NCBI GenBank assembly: GCA_905235065.1 | Contig: CAJOJR010000006.1 | Location: forward strand, 1-43,324 | Length of the DNA stretch: 43,324 nt | Source of the DNA: an uncultured Bacilli bacterium | GTDB lineage: Bacteria > Bacillota_I > Bacilli_A > RF39 > UBA660 | Reading direction: 5' to 3' | Part shown: positions 25,927-37,051 of the stretch, piece by piece | Position numbering within the stretch: the first letter of the stretch is position 1 | Layout: each line of letters opens with the position of its first letter | Program-made: the position numbers and the translations under genes | The notes under the pieces: model-generated | Told to the model about the DNA's origin: nothing | The model's database searches: none | What the model saw: only the letters and a program-made list of their open reading frames with translations

Positions 25927-27530
25927 TTTTTATTTGAAATACTTGCTTTAATAAATGATAAGAACAATGGATGAGCAGCTGTTGGTCTTGATTTAAATTC
26001 TGGATGAAATTGACTTGCAATAAAGTGCTTATGCTCTGGCAATTCAATTATTTCTACTAAATCAGCCGATTCATTTATTCCAGAAAATACCATACCATTT
26101 TTTTCTAATATTTGTCTATATTTATTATTAAATTCATATCTATGTCTATGTCTTTCCAATATTTTTGTTTGTTTGTAATCCTTATACGCTAATGTATTCC
26201 TTTCAATTGTACATTCATAATTACCAAGTCTTAATGTACCACCTTTGTTAATTATAGACTTTTGGTCCGCCATTAAATCAATTATAGGATTTTTTGTTGT
26301 AGGTTCAAATTCGGTAGAATTAGCATCTTCGATACCACATACATTTCTTGCAAACTCTATTACCGCTAATTGCATGCCCAAACAAATTCCTAAAAATGGT
26401 ATATCATTAACTCTGGCATAATTGATAGCTTTTATTTTACCTTCAATTCCTCTACTTCCAAATCCTCCAGGAACTAAAATTCCATTTAAATCTTTAAATA
26501 TTTCGTTTAAATCTACATTGTTTTTTTCTAATGATTCTGAGTCAATCCATTCTACTTTAACTTTTTTATTATAGACATAACCAGCATGAATTAATGCCTC
26601 ATGTACTGATAAATAGGCATCATGAAGTTCAATATATTTACCTACCAATGCTATTTTTACTTCACCTTTAAGATTATTAACCGTTCCAATTAAATCATAC
26701 CAATACTTTAGATTTGCATCCTTAACTGGCAAATTAAACTGCTTAAGAATAATCTCATCTATATGCTGTTCATAATAATTGATTGGAATTTGATAAATAT
26801 TATCAACATCTACTGAATCAATAATGTTTTCTATCGGTACTGAGCAAAATAAAGATAATTTACTCCTAAGTTTCTCATCAGTTGAGTAAGGCACTCTACA
26901 TACTAAGGCATTAGGTGTAATACCCATATTTCTTAAATCTTTTACACTATTTTGGGTTGGTTTTGTTTTTAATTCTCCTGAACCAAACAATAATGGTATT
27001 AGTGTACAATGAACAAAGAAAGTATTTTCTTTTCCTAGTTCATATTGGATCTGTCTTACCGACTCGATAAATGGCTGACTTTCAATATCTCCGACAGTTC
27101 CACCTATTTCGGTAATTACAATATCTGCTTTGCTTGAAAGTCCAGCTTCAAAGACTTTGTTTTTTATTTCATTTGTAATATGGGGAACCATTTGAACTGT
27201 TGATCCTAAATATTCTCCTCTTCTTTCTTTTTCAATTACACTGCTATAAATTTTACCACTAGTAACATTTGAACTATAATTTAACTCCTCATCAATAAAT
27301 CTTTCATAATGACCTAAATCCAAATCAGTTTCACACCCATCATAAGTCACATAGACTTCTCCGTGTTGTATCGGATTCATAGTTCCTGGATCGACATTGA
27401 AATAAGGATCAAATTTTTGCATAAATACTTTATAGCCTCTTGCTTTTAATAATAAGGCAAGGGATGATGCTGTAATACCTTTACCAAGCCCTGATACAAC
27501 ACCACCAGTTACAAATACATATTTTGCCAT
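25923..27530 (-). CDS. pyrG: CTP synthase
   Basis: Converts UTP to CTP with glutamine and ATP. The 535-aa protein has the synthetase domain (FVTGGVVSGLGKGITASSLALLLKA at 6-30, DPYFNVDPGTMNPIQHGEVYVT, ITEIGGTVGDIESQPFIE) and the C-terminal class I glutamine amidotransferase domain with GGFGSRG, nucleophile Cys in FLGICLGMQLAV, and the His/Glu pair in QFHPEF. It is last in purA-purB-pyrG, 20 nt after purB. B. subtilis pyrG is controlled by a 5' attenuator; none is evident here because the gene follows purB directly. Confidence 0.98.
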   Translation of the reverse strand: MAKYVFVTGGVVSGLGKGITASSLALLLKARGYKVFMQKFDPYFNVDPGTMNPIQHGEVYVTYDGCETDLDLGHYERFIDEELNYSSNVTSGKIYSSVIEKERRGEYLGSTVQMVPHITNEIKNKVFEAGLSSKADIVITEIGGTVGDIESQPFIESVRQIQYELGKENTFFVHCTLIPLLFGSGELKTKPTQNSVKDLRNMGITPNALVCRVPYSTDEKLRSKLSLFCSVPIENIIDSVDVDNIYQIPINYYEQHIDEIILKQFNLPVKDANLKYWYDLIGTVNNLKGEVKIALVGKYIELHDAYLSVHEALIHAGYVYNKKVKVEWIDSESLEKNNVDLNEIFKDLNGILVPGGFGSRGIEGKIKAINYARVNDIPFLGICLGMQLAVIEFARNVCGIEDANSTEFEPTTKNPIIDLMADQKSIINKGGTLRLGNYECTIERNTLAYKDYKQTKILERHRHRYEFNNKYRQILEKNGMVFSGINESADLVEIIELPEHKHFIASQFHPEFKSRPTAAHPLFLSFIKASISNKK

Positions 27531-27550
27531 AATATTTACCTACCTCTCAA

Positions 27551-30171
<2,621 letters not shown>

Positions 30172-30296
30172 TTAACCTCCTACTTTAATAGTATATAAAG
30201 AATATGTAAAGAATAATAGACTATTATTTTTATATGTATTATAATATAATTGATTTTGTACCATTAGAGTAGATTTTTTAAAGTTAAAATAATTAG

Positions 30297-30325
30297 AAAT
30301 CACAAATTTTGTGATTTTTTTATAT
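30297..30325 (+). terminator. Plus-strand terminator with no obvious gene, in the purA-recombinase gap
   Basis: Perfect 9-bp stem AAATCACAA/TTGTGATTT (30297-30305 with 30309-30317), then T-rich sequence on the plus strand. Nothing transcribed rightward is recognised before it. The whole gap 30169-30492 is otherwise very AT-rich; I see only the purA leader on its left side, a short direct repeat of ATAATTAGAA (near 30290 and 30413), and no convincing ORF. Confidence 0.6.
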
Positions 30326-30492
30326 TTATTTGAGACTATAAACTTAAAAAGATATAAAGATGATAAGATGCTCCTATCTAAAAGTTTTTAATTAATAAAA
30401 AACTCTAATAATAATTAGAATTTATTTTTAAATTGGTATTATCTATATTATAAGTTTTATATAACATAATCTTATAAAAAGTTAAAGTAATA

Positions 30493-31437
30493 CTATTTTC
30501 TAGTATATTTGCATTTAGGATAATTTGAACATCCTATAAAACTTCCATACTTTCCATTTCTTTCAACTAGATTTCCACCACATTTTGGACACTTAAGTTT
30601 TTGTAAAAAGAGGTATTCCTCTTTTCTTTTATAATTTCTTGAATTTTTTCTTGTTTGTAAATTACACCATTCCCAAGTTTCTTCATCTATAATAGCAGGG
30701 CAAACATTTTTATAATACTTTTCTTCTTTCTTACCTCTATTGGAAATATAATCACCTTTATAGACTGGATTATGTATTATTTTAGATATTGTATTATCTT
30801 TCCAATTAGTTTTTCTTAATACTTTTTCATTATTAAATTTGGTTGCTATTGTACTAAAAGAATCTCCTACTGAATATAAACTAAATATTCTTTTTACTAT
30901 TTCTGCCTCTAGTTCATTTATAACTAAACACCTATTAACTCTATTATATCCATATGGAGTTTGTCCTGGTATATGTCCAGCTTTTATAGCACCAGCTAAA
31001 CCAAATTTAGTTCTTTCACTTGTTCTTTTAATTTCATTTTGACTAGCACTCATCATTATTCTAGTTATCATTTTTCCATTTGCAGTTGTTGTATTAATAT
31101 CATCATTAGCACATACTATATCAAATGAGTACTTTTCAGATAGTTTCATGATGTTTTCCCAATCATATATACTTCTTGTTAGTCTATCTAGTTTTATTGC
31201 TAAAACAGTGTTTATTTTCTTCTTTTTAGCGTCTTCCATCATCCTATCAAACTCAGGTCTTGTATTACCAGTTTTAGCACTTATACCAGCATCTTCATAA
31301 TAGTCATATATTTCCCAACCTTTATAATCACATAGACCTTTTAAACATTTCCTCTGTTCTGGAAGACTAAAACCGACTTTAGCTTGATCTTCAGTTGATA
31401 CTCTTAAATAAAGACCACAAACTCTCTTTTCATCCAT
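30493..31437 (-). CDS. Serine recombinase with topoisomerase-type zinc ribbon
   Basis: Site-specific recombinase of 314 aa. The resolvase catalytic domain (LYLRVSTEDQAKVGFSLPEQ with Ser15; DAGISAKTGNTRPEF; LAIKLDRLTRS) is followed by the PF07508-like recombinase domain (IPGQTPYGYNR through NPVYKGDYISNRGK). The C-terminus (about 283-314) is CPKCGGNLVERNGKYGS then CSNYPKC, a zinc module of the topoisomerase I C-terminal type, ending the protein there. Ordinary large serine recombinases are 450-550 aa with a different zinc ribbon and a coiled coil. It has its own promoter (31461-31488) and AGGAGGG. No phage or transposon genes adjoin it. It could be a DNA invertase, a minimal integrase or a remnant. 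Confidence 0.85.
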   Translation of the reverse strand: MDEKRVCGLYLRVSTEDQAKVGFSLPEQRKCLKGLCDYKGWEIYDYYEDAGISAKTGNTRPEFDRMMEDAKKKKINTVLAIKLDRLTRSIYDWENIMKLSEKYSFDIVCANDDINTTTANGKMITRIMMSASQNEIKRTSERTKFGLAGAIKAGHIPGQTPYGYNRVNRCLVINELEAEIVKRIFSLYSVGDSFSTIATKFNNEKVLRKTNWKDNTISKIIHNPVYKGDYISNRGKKEEKYYKNVCPAIIDEETWEWCNLQTRKNSRNYKRKEEYLFLQKLKCPKCGGNLVERNGKYGSFIGCSNYPKCKYTRK

Positions 31438-31460
31438 ATAACCCTCCTTAATTTGGCTAC

Positions 31461-31488
31461 ACTATAACATATTTTTCTTAAAAGTCAA
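31461..31488 (-). promoter_or_regulatory. Sigma-A promoter of the recombinase gene
   Basis: Minus strand TTGACT (31483-31488), 16-nt spacer, TATAGT (31461-31466). The -35 lies inside the final codons of the upstream 98-aa ORF. Confidence 0.7.
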
Positions 31489-31774
31489 AATCATTTTCAT
31501 ATTTTTTTAATTTAATATAATCATATAAGTCTTCCATATCAATTTTATAAAGTAAACTATTAATATAAACTTGATCTGAATAGTTAAAAAATAAAACCAT
31601 AAAATCTTTAAAAATTGCTTTATGTGGTTCAACATAAGTTAAATTAGTGGTAGATAGTTTAACTAAATTTCCACTAATTAATTTATATTTTTTACATGTC
31701 TTATCTAGATAAAATTCTATTCTTTTTTTAGTTTTAGGATTTATATCAATTTTAGTCTTTTTTACTTTTAACAT
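31478..31774 (-). CDS. Unknown 98-aa protein
   Basis: I do not recognise it. It is a soluble, Lys/Tyr-rich protein with no signal peptide: a basic N-terminal third (MLKVKKTKIDINPKTKKR), a hydrophobic central segment (FKDFMVLFFNYSDQVYINSLLYKI) and an acidic end. It lies between tRNA-Met and the recombinase on the same strand. Its ribosome site (AAAGGAG, 11 nt before ATG 31774) is buried in a hairpin with a T7 tail, suggesting control of expression. The recombinase starts 40 nt downstream from its own promoter. The pair could be a small accessory module, but no shared function is visible. Confidence 0.6.
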   Translation of the reverse strand: MLKVKKTKIDINPKTKKRIEFYLDKTCKKYKLISGNLVKLSTTNLTYVEPHKAIFKDFMVLFFNYSDQVYINSLLYKIDMEDLYDYIKLKKYENDFDF

Positions 31775-31801
31775 AAAAAAATGAGCTCCTTTCTGGAACT
31801 C
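31775..31801 (-). promoter_or_regulatory. Terminator-like hairpin enclosing the ribosome site of the 98-aa gene
   Basis: Minus strand GAGTTCC-AGAAA-GGAGCTC (31795-31801 with 31783-31789; six Watson-Crick pairs and one G-U), one base, then T7 immediately before the ATG. AAAGGAG sits in the loop and right arm, so the same structure could end transcription or hide the ribosome site. Confidence 0.55.
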
Positions 31802-31813
31802 GGTTTTTTCTTT

Positions 31814-31842
31814 AAAAAACGGACAAACTTGTCATTTGTCCG
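31814..31842 (-). terminator. Terminator of tRNA-Met
   Basis: Stem CGGACAAA/TTTGTCCG (31820-31827 with 31835-31842), then six T on the minus strand, 15 nt after the tRNA CCA end. Confidence 0.88.
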
Positions 31843-31857
31843 CAGTAACTTCATATT

Positions 31858-31934
31858 TGGTAGCGACGGTGGGGATCGAACTCACGACCTCACGGGTATG
31901 AACCGTGCGCTCTAACCAGCTGAGCTACATCGCC
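31858..31934 (-). tRNA. tRNA-Met (CAU), elongator type, CCA encoded
   Basis: A 77-nt cloverleaf on the minus strand: acceptor GGCGATG paired with CGTCGCT, D-arm GCTCAGCTGGTTAGAGC, anticodon stem-loop CACGG-TTCATAC-CCGTG (anticodon CAT), T-arm with GTTCGATC, discriminator A and genomic CCA. The acceptor pair 1-72 is G-U, and overall it resembles the B. subtilis elongator tRNA-Met rather than the initiator, which has an unpaired first position and GGG/CCC in the anticodon stem. Confidence 0.95.
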
Positions 31935-31992
31935 ATTTCAAATTTGCAAATGTATTATATCAAATGCAAATTTAAATTTCTAGTACTTTTTA

Positions 31993-32877
31993 TTATTTTA
32001 TTTCAATTAGTTCATATTTTGTTGATCCTAGACCTAAAGATTCTGCATAAGGAAGTATTTCCCTACCAAGTTGCCTATCTATTCTTTCTTGAAGTAAATG
32101 TGCTCCGGGATCTTTTGAAGCCCAAACCATATCAATAAATGCTTGATCATTAGCTACTGGATCTAAAGATGCAACTATACCCAAATCTTCCATTACCGGA
32201 TCACCTTGATGAGCATCACAATCGCAATCAACAGATAATGCATTCATTACTGTTATGTAAATTATTTGCTTATTATTTTCTTTTAAATAATCAGATACAG
32301 CAGTAGCAGCTTCGGCCATTGACTCAATAAATTCAATTTGTTCATAAGGTTTATCCCAAGCAGTATTAGGGTTTTCATCTTGTCCACAACTATGAATATA
32401 TGCTTTTCCATTTCTTGAAGCAATACCTATTGATTGATTTTTAAGATTTGCCCCGAATCCTCCCATCATATGACCTTTACCATGAGCAAGATTTACAATT
32501 GAATCATAGTTTTTAAAATTATCACCAATAATATCATATTTAAGATGTTTGCCTTTATTAACAGGAATTTTAAATTCTCCATCTTTATCCATGATGTCTA
32601 CATCTGCAAAAGATGTGAAACCATGTTTTTCAGCAACTTTTATATGGTCTTCATAATTTGTTCTGGCGCCTGGATAAGCAGTATTACATTCTAATATTGT
32701 ACCATTAAGTTTCTTAACAAAAGGGCCAATTAAATCAGCTTTTAAATATCCTTTAGCTCCATCTTCTCCAGTAGAAACTTTAACTCCCACTTTTCCTTTC
32801 AATTTTACTCCTAAGGTCTCATAAATTTTTATTAAACTCTCTGGTGTTATTTCTTTTGTAAAATATACTCTTGACAT
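31993..32877 (-). CDS. DUF362 domain protein
   Basis: The 294-aa protein has the DUF362 core: GVKVSTGEDGAKGYLKADLIGPFVKKL, ILECNTAYPGARTNYEDHI, IVNLAHGKGHMMGGFGANLKN and NALSVDCDCDAHQGDPVMEDLGIVASLDPVA. Many DUF362 proteins are fused to ferredoxin domains; this one is not, but it keeps the clustered cysteines CDCD. Function is unknown, perhaps redox. I prefer ATG 32877 (MSRVYFTKE) because AAAGGA is 10 nt upstream; ATG 32886 would leave only a 1-nt spacer. It begins 1 nt after the stop of the zinc-ribbon membrane gene. Confidence 0.85.
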   Translation of the reverse strand: MSRVYFTKEITPESLIKIYETLGVKLKGKVGVKVSTGEDGAKGYLKADLIGPFVKKLNGTILECNTAYPGARTNYEDHIKVAEKHGFTSFADVDIMDKDGEFKIPVNKGKHLKYDIIGDNFKNYDSIVNLAHGKGHMMGGFGANLKNQSIGIASRNGKAYIHSCGQDENPNTAWDKPYEQIEFIESMAEAATAVSDYLKENNKQIIYITVMNALSVDCDCDAHQGDPVMEDLGIVASLDPVANDQAFIDMVWASKDPGAHLLQERIDRQLGREILPYAESLGLGSTKYELIEIK

Positions 32878-32878
32878 A

Positions 32879-33331
32879 TTAATCATTTCCTTTCTTTCTT
32901 ATTATTTTTATTTTTTCTTTCTTTATGATCAAAAACTTATTCTTATAATTACATTCAGGGCATTTGACTTTTTTAAATCCCCTTTTACTTGGTAATGGTA
33001 ACTTTAATATAGTTTTACATTTGTGACATTTCTTATAAACATTATTTTTATCTTTTAAATTTCTAATTATATTTTTAAATGGTTTTATCATTGATTTTTT
33101 AATTTTTAAAAATAAAATATTTTCTTTTTCTCTTCTATTTATATTTTTAGAAAAATATCTTAATAGTATTATAATCATTAATAATAATTCAATATAAAAT
33201 AGAATATTTAATCTAATAAATAAATTTATTAATACTAATAAAATATATATTGTAAATAAGAATTTTGAAAACTCATCACTACCATATCTATCATACATAA
33301 ATTTTTTTAACTTATAAATAAAATTCATCAT
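32879..33331 (-). CDS. Small membrane protein with C-terminal zinc ribbon
   Basis: A 150-aa protein. An N-terminal amphipathic segment with YGSDEFSKFL, two hydrophobic helices (about 25-62), a basic cytosolic stretch, and a zinc-ribbon CHKCKTILKLPLPSKRGFKKVKCPEC (C-x2-C...C-x2-C, about 103-129). This arrangement is common in uncharacterised Bacillota proteins. The ribbon resembles those that bind nucleic acid or act structurally. It is in the rlmD-like/alkD/luxS operon, 52 nt after luxS. Confidence 0.75.
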   Translation of the reverse strand: MMNFIYKLKKFMYDRYGSDEFSKFLFTIYILLVLINLFIRLNILFYIELLLMIIILLRYFSKNINRREKENILFLKIKKSMIKPFKNIIRNLKDKNNVYKKCHKCKTILKLPLPSKRGFKKVKCPECNYKNKFLIIKKEKIKIIRKKGND

Positions 33332-33383
33332 TTTTGATTCTCCTTATTATTTAATTAAATTTCAATATTTACACAATATTTGT

Positions 33384-33872
33384 TTAATTTGGATAAACGA
33401 GGTTTTCTTGCATTAAATTTAAAAGCACTTCATTATAAAATTTATTTGCTTCATATTTAGCGAATGGTAAGTTTTGATCCAGATAGTTTCCACATGATTT
33501 AGCATCAGCTCCAGGAATATCTCCTTCATATTCTGAAATAAATTTAAACATCTCTTTAATGATTTCTATTATATCAGTAGAATCTAAATTTCCTTTGAAT
33601 ATTGCATAAAACCCTGTTCTACATCCCATTGGTCCAAAGTATATCGTTTCTTTTTTATAAACTTCATGATTTCTTAAAAAAGTTGCTCCTAAATGTTCAA
33701 TAGTGTGTAATTCTGCTGTATTCATTACGGGTTCTTTATTTGGTTCTTTCATTCTAATGTCAAACGTTGTTGCTATTACCTTATTTGTATCATTATCATA
33801 GTCTCTTCTAGATACATATATTCCCCTTTTTAATAACTCATGATTTACTTTAAAACTTTCTATTTTTTCCAT
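33384..33872 (-). CDS. luxS: S-ribosylhomocysteine lyase LuxS
   Basis: Splits S-ribosylhomocysteine into homocysteine and DPD, the autoinducer-2 precursor. The 162-aa protein has the metal ligands in HTIEH (about 56-60) and the Cys of KSCGNY (about 127-132), plus the catalytic Cys in GPMGCRTGFYAIF. Length is normal. It follows alkD by 18 nt. Its primary role is probably methyl-cycle detoxification; a partner Pfs nucleosidase is not in the window. Confidence 0.95.
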   Translation of the reverse strand: MEKIESFKVNHELLKRGIYVSRRDYDNDTNKVIATTFDIRMKEPNKEPVMNTAELHTIEHLGATFLRNHEVYKKETIYFGPMGCRTGFYAIFKGNLDSTDIIEIIKEMFKFISEYEGDIPGADAKSCGNYLDQNLPFAKYEANKFYNEVLLNLMQENLVYPN

Positions 33873-33890
33873 AATATTCCTCCTATATAT

Positions 33891-34577
33891 TTATTTTTCT
33901 TTTATTTTTAAACTCTTTAAGTATTCTTTCTTCTCATCTGTAATACGATAACTTTCTATAGCTTTTTGAATTGCTTTATTATGTGTCCATATATCAAGTT
34001 TTTGATTTTCAATAAATGGTATTGTTAAATCATATTGCTTTACTAAGGCAGTTGCAAAATACCACGCTATCATCATATTTACATAGTATTCTTTTGATCT
34101 AACACTAGAAACCATTTCTAAGTATTCCATTTTAAAATTATCATCTAAGTAATACTGCATAAGCATACCTATGCCAAAACGAACAGTATATGTTTCTTTA
34201 GATTCAATCCATATTTTAATTTGCTCTAATAATTTATCATGATACTTTTTAAACACTTTAGGTGACATTTGATCACATGTTGCCCAATTATCTACATATG
34301 GTAAAAACTTATTTATATATGATATGCATTCATCGTAGCTTTTTAGTTCTGAAATAACGAATGCATGTAGTTGATTTTCATCAAAATACTCATGAGGTAA
34401 ATCTTCCAAAAAAGATACATAATTATCACTTTTAATTATTTCTTTTGCATACTTTCTTAATTCTGGAGTGCGAATGCCTATTATTGTTTCAGGGTTCACA
34501 TTTGGAATTAATTTGATTTGAAATTCCATATATTTTTTATCTTGTAATTTAAATAATTCTTCTCGTATATTATTCAT
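33891..34577 (-). CDS. DNA alkylation repair protein (AlkD-like)
   Basis: The 228-aa all-helical HEAT-like-repeat protein matches the AlkD/DNA_alkylation family: GIRTPELRKYAKEI, then WATCDQMSPKVFKK, RFGIGMLMQYYLDD and YYVNMMIAWYFATALVKQYD. In Bacillus cereus AlkD removes positively charged alkylated bases without flipping them. The conserved Trp-x-x-x-Asp (WATCD) and Trp/Tyr residues are present. It starts 4 nt after the methyltransferase gene stops. Confidence 0.88.
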   Translation of the reverse strand: MNNIREELFKLQDKKYMEFQIKLIPNVNPETIIGIRTPELRKYAKEIIKSDNYVSFLEDLPHEYFDENQLHAFVISELKSYDECISYINKFLPYVDNWATCDQMSPKVFKKYHDKLLEQIKIWIESKETYTVRFGIGMLMQYYLDDNFKMEYLEMVSSVRSKEYYVNMMIAWYFATALVKQYDLTIPFIENQKLDIWTHNKAIQKAIESYRITDEKKEYLKSLKIKEK

Positions 34578-34581
34578 ATAA

Positions 34582-35763
34582 TTATTTCCTTTCTAAAAAC
34601 ATAAGGCTTTCTACATGATGTGTAAATGGAAACATGTCTAATAAATAATATTTTTCTATTTTATAATCAATTAATAATTTTTTTAAATCTCTAACTAATG
34701 TAAAAGGATCACATGATACATAAATTAATTTGTTAGGTTTATATTCAATTATATTTTTAAGTGTAAATTTATTTAAACCATTTCTAGGTGGATCTACAAT
34801 TATAACATCTATATTTTTATCAATATATTTAGGAAATACACTAGCATCTCCATAGATAAATTCTATATTTTTAATATTATTTAATTTTTTATTCTCATTC
34901 GCATCTTTTATATTGTTTTCAAAATTATCTATCCCTATTACTTTTTTAGCTTTTAAAGACGCATTAATTCCTAAAGTACCTACTCCACAATATAAATCTA
35001 ATAAATTATCATTTTTATTTATATGTTCATTTATTATATTAAATAATTTAGTATTAATTTCTTTATTAATTTGGAAAAATGAATTATAACTTATTTTAAA
35101 TTTTAAATCATTAACATTATCTATAAAATAATCTTGTCCATATATAATTTTATTATTTAATATAATTCCTTTTATTTTAGAATTAATTTCATTTAAAGTA
35201 ATATCTTTTTCTGTTTCAATTGAAATTAATATTTCATTTAAATAATTAACTCTCAATAAAACTTTACCATTTATAATATTTAATGACTTTATAAATTTTA
35301 TTGTATCATTTAAAGTAGCATTTATTATTTTACATTCATCTATATTAATAATATTACTATCATTTACAAATCCAATAGATTTATTTTTTATATGTAATAA
35401 TACTTTATTTCTATAATTATAATGATTATCACTTTTAATAATGCTAACATTTAAATTATAATTTAAATACTTTTTAAATATTTCTTTTATTTTATTTTCT
35501 TTATATATTAATGTATCCTCATAACTTAAATTTAATAAATTACATCCATTACACTTATCAAAGTATTTACAAGGACTATCTATTCTTTTTTTAGAAGGAA
35601 TTATTATTTTGTTAAGTTTACCTATATAATATTTTTTAGTTTCTTTTATTATATCAATATCAACTAATTCACCTTCTAAACATTTTGATATAAAAATAAT
35701 TTTATCATTAATATGTGATAAACCATTACCTTCATTATCAAGTTTTTCTATTAATATTTCCAT
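34582..35763 (-). CDS. RNA uracil-5 methyltransferase (RlmD/TrmA family)
   Basis: SAM-dependent m5U methyltransferase, 393 aa. A TRAM-like N-terminus, four cysteines for a 4Fe-4S cluster (PCKYFDKCNGCNLL plus Cys in NIDECKII), the SAM site LLDLYCGVGTLGI, VDPPRNGL, and the catalytic Cys in IYVSCDPFTLVRDL. Which uridine it modifies (23S rRNA 747/1939 or tRNA 54) cannot be read from the sequence; Bacillota often have several paralogues (RlmCD, YefA types). It appears to head the operon with alkD and luxS. Confidence 0.9.
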   Translation of the reverse strand: MEILIEKLDNEGNGLSHINDKIIFISKCLEGELVDIDIIKETKKYYIGKLNKIIIPSKKRIDSPCKYFDKCNGCNLLNLSYEDTLIYKENKIKEIFKKYLNYNLNVSIIKSDNHYNYRNKVLLHIKNKSIGFVNDSNIINIDECKIINATLNDTIKFIKSLNIINGKVLLRVNYLNEILISIETEKDITLNEINSKIKGIILNNKIIYGQDYFIDNVNDLKFKISYNSFFQINKEINTKLFNIINEHINKNDNLLDLYCGVGTLGINASLKAKKVIGIDNFENNIKDANENKKLNNIKNIEFIYGDASVFPKYIDKNIDVIIVDPPRNGLNKFTLKNIIEYKPNKLIYVSCDPFTLVRDLKKLLIDYKIEKYYLLDMFPFTHHVESLMFLERK

Positions 35764-35773
35764 AAATTTATTA

Positions 35774-35806
35774 TAAAAAAAAATGATAACTTTTACAAGT
35801 TATCAT
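35774..35806 (-). terminator. Terminator of the CofE-like gene
   Basis: Stem ATGATAACTT/AAGTTATCAT (35783-35792 with 35797-35806) followed by a T-run on the minus strand. It overlaps the stop codon. Confidence 0.88.
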
Positions 35807-36990
35807 TCTCCATAATTAGTAAAGTATCTTTGAATTAATACAACTGGAGTTCCTTTATCTCCTGAGCCAGAAGTTAAATCACAAAGTGAACCAATTAAAT
35901 CTGTATATCTTCTTGGAGTTGTCCCCTGAGTTGCCATTTGACCTTTTAAATCTTTATCTTTTAATTTTATTTCTTCTCTAATTGCATTATTTAATTCTTC
36001 ACCTTTTAAGTCTTTAAATTTATTATCAGATAAATATTTAAGTTTTAATTCATTTGGGCTTCCTTCTAAACCGGGAGTGTATGCAGGAGATACAACTGGA
36101 TCAGCAAGTTCCCAAATCTTACCTATCGGATCTTTAAATGCCCCATCTCCATATACCATAACTTCAACAGTTGCTCCAGTTTTTTCTTTTATCATGCTTT
36201 GTACTTTTTCAACTAACACTTGTCCATTTTCAGGAAATAATTTTACTTTATCTTCAGTAGATCTATTAGTTCCAAGTAAACCATATTTAGAATTATACCC
36301 ACTTCCATCAATTGATGAAGTTAATATATCATCCATACCAAGCACTATGTTTGCTCCATTATTTTTAAGTGCTTCTTTTGTTTCAAATCTAGTATGAATA
36401 TCTGCACATAACACATTTTTAGTGTATCCTAATATTGTTAAAGGGTTATTGCTAAATACAAAATTAACTTCACAATTTTCTTTTTTTACCAATTCTCTAT
36501 AAAAATCTACCATATTTACACCGGTAAATATATGTTTGAAAGTTCCAAATTTATTTATGTATTCACTTTCACTTATAACATCACTATAAGGGTTTATATT
36601 ATATTCTTTTAATAGTTTTCTATCTAATATATCATTTCCAACTTCATCTGATGGATAAGATAGTAAAATAGTTATTTTATCCATTGCTCTTGCAAAAGCT
36701 TGTAAGCATACAGCAAATCTATTACGACTTAATATTGGAAATACTATTCCTATTTCATTTGTATTAAATTTGTTTTTAACATCTTTAGCAATTTGATCAA
36801 GAGTTGCATAATTTCCTTCGCTAATACCTACTACTGCTTCAGTAATTGCAATTATATCTCTATCTTCTAATTTAAAATTTTCTGATTCGCTTGCCTTTAA
36901 AACTGAATCAACAACCCTATCAGCTAAGTTATCTCCTTCTTTGATAACCCCAGTTCTAATACCTCTTACAATTGTACCCACATCTCTCAT
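35803..36990 (-). CDS. Coenzyme F420:L-glutamate ligase-like protein (CofE family)
   Basis: The N-terminus, VRGIRTGVIKEGDNLADRVVDSVL then DRDIIAITEAVVGISEG, is the CofE/FbiB (PF01996) signature; in archaea and actinobacteria this enzyme adds glutamates to F420. The rest also looks enzymatic (VLGMDDILTSSIDGSGYNSKYGLLGTN; VYGDGAFKDPIGKIWELADPVV), and at 395 aa it is much longer than CofE (about 250 aa). No F420 biosynthesis or F420-using gene is seen, so another gamma-glutamyl ligase substrate is likely. It is monocistronic, with its own terminator. Confidence 0.8.
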   Translation of the reverse strand: MRDVGTIVRGIRTGVIKEGDNLADRVVDSVLKASESENFKLEDRDIIAITEAVVGISEGNYATLDQIAKDVKNKFNTNEIGIVFPILSRNRFAVCLQAFARAMDKITILLSYPSDEVGNDILDRKLLKEYNINPYSDVISESEYINKFGTFKHIFTGVNMVDFYRELVKKENCEVNFVFSNNPLTILGYTKNVLCADIHTRFETKEALKNNGANIVLGMDDILTSSIDGSGYNSKYGLLGTNRSTEDKVKLFPENGQVLVEKVQSMIKEKTGATVEVMVYGDGAFKDPIGKIWELADPVVSPAYTPGLEGSPNELKLKYLSDNKFKDLKGEELNNAIREEIKLKDKDLKGQMATQGTTPRRYTDLIGSLCDLTSGSGDKGTPVVLIQRYFTNYGE

Positions 36991-37023
36991 ATATTCACCT
37001 CTATTTTAATTATAACATACATT

Positions 37024-37051
37024 AAAAAAAGTAGAATATTTTTATTCTACT
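37024..37051 (-). terminator. Terminator of the lipoprotein gene
   Basis: Stem AGTAGAAT/ATTCTACT (37030-37037 with 37044-37051) followed by T-run 37024-37029 on the minus strand. Confidence 0.88.
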
